From Candidatus Pelagibacter sp. TMED118 (GTDB lineage Bacteria > Pseudomonadota > Alphaproteobacteria > Pelagibacterales > Pelagibacteraceae), in contig NHFT02000001.1 in NCBI GenBank assembly GCA_002170205.2, positions 2,002 to 59,514 of the forward strand: a stretch of DNA of 57,513 bases. Reading direction: 5' to 3'. The notes under the pieces were generated by a model, which ran no database searches, was not told the DNA's origin, and saw nothing but the letters and a program-made list of their open reading frames with translations. The translations under genes and the position numbers were made by a program. How positions within the stretch are numbered: the stretch's first letter is position 1; every line of letters begins with the position of its first letter. Shown piece after piece: positions 55,591 through 57,513 of the stretch.

Positions 55591-56376
55591 ATGAGTTTAA
55601 TGAAAGGCAAAAAGGGTCTTATAATGGGTGTTGCAAACGAAAGATCAATAGCCTGGGGAATAGCACAAAAACTTTCAGAAGCAGGAGCTGAACTTGCATT
55701 TACTTATCTTGGTGACGCTTTAAAAAAAAGAGTTGTTCCATTAGCTGAAAAACTTAATTCAAATTTAACATTTAGTTGTGATGTGGAAAATAAAGATGAT
55801 GTTGTAAAATTGTTTGAAGATATAAAATCTGAATGGGGAGAAATTGATTTTGTAGTTCACGCAATTGCTTTCTCCGAAAAATCTGAATTATCAGGAGAGT
55901 ATCTTAATACAACCCGAGAAAATTTTTTAAAAAGTATGCTAATTTCTTGTTTTTCTTTTACTGAAGTGGCTAAAGAAGCCTCTAGAGTAATGAAAGATAA
56001 TGGCAGTATGATAACTTTGAGCTATGAAGCAAACAAGGCTATTCCTAATTATAACGTAATGGGAGTTTGTAAAGCTGCTTTAGAAGCGAGTGTAAAGTAT
56101 TTAGCGAGAGATCTGGGATCGAAAGGTATAAGGGTAAATGCAATTAGTGCTGGTCCAATAAAAACATTAGCTGCATCAGCAATAGGAGACGCTAAATTTT
56201 TGTATAAATGGAATGCAGATCATTCTTTTCTAAAAAGAAATGTAGATAATATTGATGTTGGTAATTCTGCATTATATCTATTAAGCAATATGGCAAGTGG
56301 TGTTACTGGCGAGATTCATTACGTAGATGCTGGATATAACAAAGTTGGAATGCCAGATCCTAAAAATATTTCTTAA
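55591..56376 (+). CDS. fabI: Enoyl-ACP reductase (FabI)
   Basis: 261 residues, SDR fold. The NAD site is MGVANERSIAWGIAQKL (about 13-29). The catalytic Tyr-x6-Lys is in PNYNVMGVCKAALEAS. SAGPIKTLAASAI and GEIHYVDAGYN are the usual FabI blocks. It reduces trans-2-enoyl-ACP, the last step of each elongation cycle, and closes the fabA-fabB-fabI operon. The Tyr before the helix (SYEANKAIPNYN) differs from the common SYLGAERV, a mild divergence. Confidence 0.94.
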   Translation: MSLMKGKKGLIMGVANERSIAWGIAQKLSEAGAELAFTYLGDALKKRVVPLAEKLNSNLTFSCDVENKDDVVKLFEDIKSEWGEIDFVVHAIAFSEKSELSGEYLNTTRENFLKSMLISCFSFTEVAKEASRVMKDNGSMITLSYEANKAIPNYNVMGVCKAALEASVKYLARDLGSKGIRVNAISAGPIKTLAASAIGDAKFLYKWNADHSFLKRNVDNIDVGNSALYLLSNMASGVTGEIHYVDAGYNKVGMPDPKNIS

Positions 56377-56378
56377 AA

Positions 56379-56522
56379 ATGTCCAAAAGATATAGCGGTA
56401 AATCATTTAAAGACTCTAGTGTAATGAAAAAATCAAAGTTGTCGTTTAAAGAAAAAAGAAAACTAAAAAATGAAAAAAAAAAAAAAATTAAACCAATAAT
56501 GAGAATAACTTTTTTTCTCTAA
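56379..56522 (+). CDS. 47-residue basic protein, hypothetical
   Basis: It starts two bases after the fabI stop. The sequence begins MSKRYSGKSFKDSS, is rich in Lys (about 16 of 47) and ends PIMRITFFL. It contains a run of fifteen A (56473-56487), which encodes Lys repeats and makes the frame sensitive to slippage or sequencing error. No domain is recognised. Its tight spacing to fabI favours cotranslation, but the low complexity leaves it uncertain. Confidence 0.45.
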   Translation: MSKRYSGKSFKDSSVMKKSKLSFKEKRKLKNEKKKKIKPIMRITFFL

Positions 56523-56553
56523 TTAATTTAATATAGTTTCTACACTTAAGTTT

Positions 56554-56589
56554 CTATATCAATTTGACAATTTCTTTAATCTGATATAG
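56554..56589 (-). repeat. Inverted repeat downstream of pnp
   Basis: CTATATCA (56554-56561) and TGATATAG (56582-56589) form 8-bp arms around a 20-base loop, seven bases beyond the pnp stop. On the minus strand no T tract follows, so it is not a standard terminator. It may be a 3'-end stabilising hairpin. Confidence 0.35.
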
Positions 56590-56595
56590 TTCCTT

Positions 56596-57513
56596 TTATA
56601 CATTCGCTTGTTTTATCGAAAGTTTTACTTTTCCTCTATCGAAGCCAATTACTTTAACTTTAACTTCATCACCCTCTTTTACGACATCTGTAACTTTTGC
56701 AACTCTTTTATCTGCAAGTTCGGAAATATGAACAAGACCATCTTGTTTACCTAAAAAATTTACAAATGCACCAAACTCCATAATCTTCATAACTTTTCCA
56801 TTATAAATTTTATTAATTTCTGCCTTTGCAGTTAAGTCTTTAATTATTTGCATTGCTTTGTTTCTAGAATCCTCATCGGGCGCTGCAACAGTAACAGTGC
56901 CATCATCCGATACGTCAACTTTTGCTCCTGATTTTTCAACAATCTCTCTTATGGTTGCTCCACCTTTACCAATTACTGTTGCAATATCTTTTTTATCAAC
57001 AGTTATTTTTTCCATTTTAGGGGTATGCTTACCAACACTATCTCTTGATTTGCCTAGAGCTTTATTCATTTCTTCCAAAATATGAATTCTCCCCTCTTTT
57101 GCCTGATTTAATGCTTTCTCCATTATTTCGAATGTTATCCCTGTTATTTTGATATCCATTTGCAGAGATGTAATTCCGTTTTTGGTACCAGCAACTTTAA
57201 AGTCCATATCTCCTAAATGATCTTCGTCACCAAGAATATCTGAGAGTACACTAAAATCATCTCCTTCTTTGATGAGTCCCATTGCAATACCTGCTACTGG
57301 CTCCTTAATAGGAACACCTGCATCCATTAATGCTAAAGATGAACCACATACAGTTGCCATTGAGGATGATCCGTTAGACTCGGTTATTTCTGATACTATT
57401 CGAAATGTATATGGAAAACTTTCTTGTGAAGGAAGTGAGGAACTTATTGCTCTCCAGGCTAATTTACCGTGACCAACTTCTCTTCTGCCAGTCCCAATTC
57501 TACCTGTTTCCCC
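56596..57513 (-). CDS. pnp: Polyribonucleotide nucleotidyltransferase (PNPase), C-terminal 305 residues
   Basis: The frame is open to the window edge, beginning [20 protein letters not shown], part of the second RNase PH domain, so the gene is cut by the window and not broken. The KH domain has [19 protein letters not shown], and the S1 domain has [28 protein letters not shown] and ends [11 protein letters not shown]. PNPase degrades RNA 3' to 5' with phosphate. No acidic RNase E-binding tail follows the S1 domain. Rest of the gene and probably rpsO lie beyond the edge. Confidence 0.96.
   Translation of the reverse strand, partial: GETGRIGTGRREVGHGKLAWRAISSSLPSQESFPYTFRIVSEITESNGSSSMATVCGSSLALMDAGVPIKEPVAGIAMGLIKEGDDFSVLSDILGDEDHLGDMDFKVAGTKNGITSLQMDIKITGITFEIMEKALNQAKEGRIHILEEMNKALGKSRDSVGKHTPKMEKITVDKKDIATVIGKGGATIREIVEKSGAKVDVSDDGTVTVAAPDEDSRNKAMQIIKDLTAKAEINKIYNGKVMKIMEFGAFVNFLGKQDGLVHISELADKRVAKVTDVVKEGDEVKVKVIGFDRGKVKLSIKQANV

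Noticed and set aside
1..57513. CRISPR arrays, insertion sequences, phage genes
   Set aside because: No spaced direct repeats, transposase, integrase or capsid-like proteins were found; homopolymer A/T runs are the general base bias.

Overview
The window reads as a compact, strongly A+T-rich chromosome segment of a streamlined marine alphaproteobacterium, most likely Pelagibacterales (SAR11) or a close relative. This rests on several alphaproteobacterial gene orders (irr-fabA-fabB-fabI, argH-small lipoprotein-lysA, mutM-rpsT-dnaA-dnaN, fdxA-carD), one- to four-base gene overlaps, almost no intergenic DNA, and Lys/Asn/Ile-rich proteins with homopolymeric A/T runs. No rRNA, insertion sequence, prophage or CRISPR array was seen. 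The taxonomic call is inference from gene content only.

Layout. 1-5274: tRNA-Ser followed by a mixed-strand surface-glycan block (DUF4422, two FkbM-type methyltransferases, a DUF6492-like protein, a GT17 glycosyltransferase and a frameshifted Gfo/Idh/MocA oxidoreductase). 5277-14804 (minus): translation operon GT4 glycosyltransferase-thrS-infC-rpmI-rplT-pheS-pheT-lepA. 14847-24530: alpha/beta hydrolase, glutamate synthase gltD-gltB, uppP, a DMT exporter and a gamma-butyrobetaine-hydroxylase-like dioxygenase. 24646-28454: thiolase, tRNA-Arg, a hotdog thioesterase flanked by two tiny membrane peptides, and acetoacetyl-CoA synthetase. 28616-32640: SUV3-like helicase-TerB-fdxA-carD, then a 23-residue Lys/Arg peptide gene on the other strand with promoter, leader hairpin, Shine-Dalgarno and terminator. 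32963-41722: acyl-CoA synthetase, tRNA-Leu, VTT protein, dsbB, coq7, HNH nuclease, esterase, TlpA-like protein, argH-lptM-lysA and plsC. 41719-45729 (minus): mutM-rpsT-dnaA-dnaN. 45760-51101: ubiE-ubiB-coaBC-dut-moeB-SH3, then DUF2061. 51109-57513: katG, irr, fabA-fabB-fabI, a small basic ORF and the 3' part of pnp.

How the genes work together: core translation and replication genes, ammonium assimilation (GOGAT), ubiquinone synthesis (ubiE, ubiB, coq7), unsaturated fatty-acid synthesis (fabA/fabB/fabI), arginine and lysine synthesis, and a likely acetoacetate-to-acetyl-CoA salvage pair. The most unusual items are the 23-residue basic peptide gene, a katG promoter with a Fur-family-like box over its -10 and almost no leader, a thiolase lacking the segment that forms the tetramerization loop in relatives, and the pair of single-helix micropeptide ORFs around the thioesterase.
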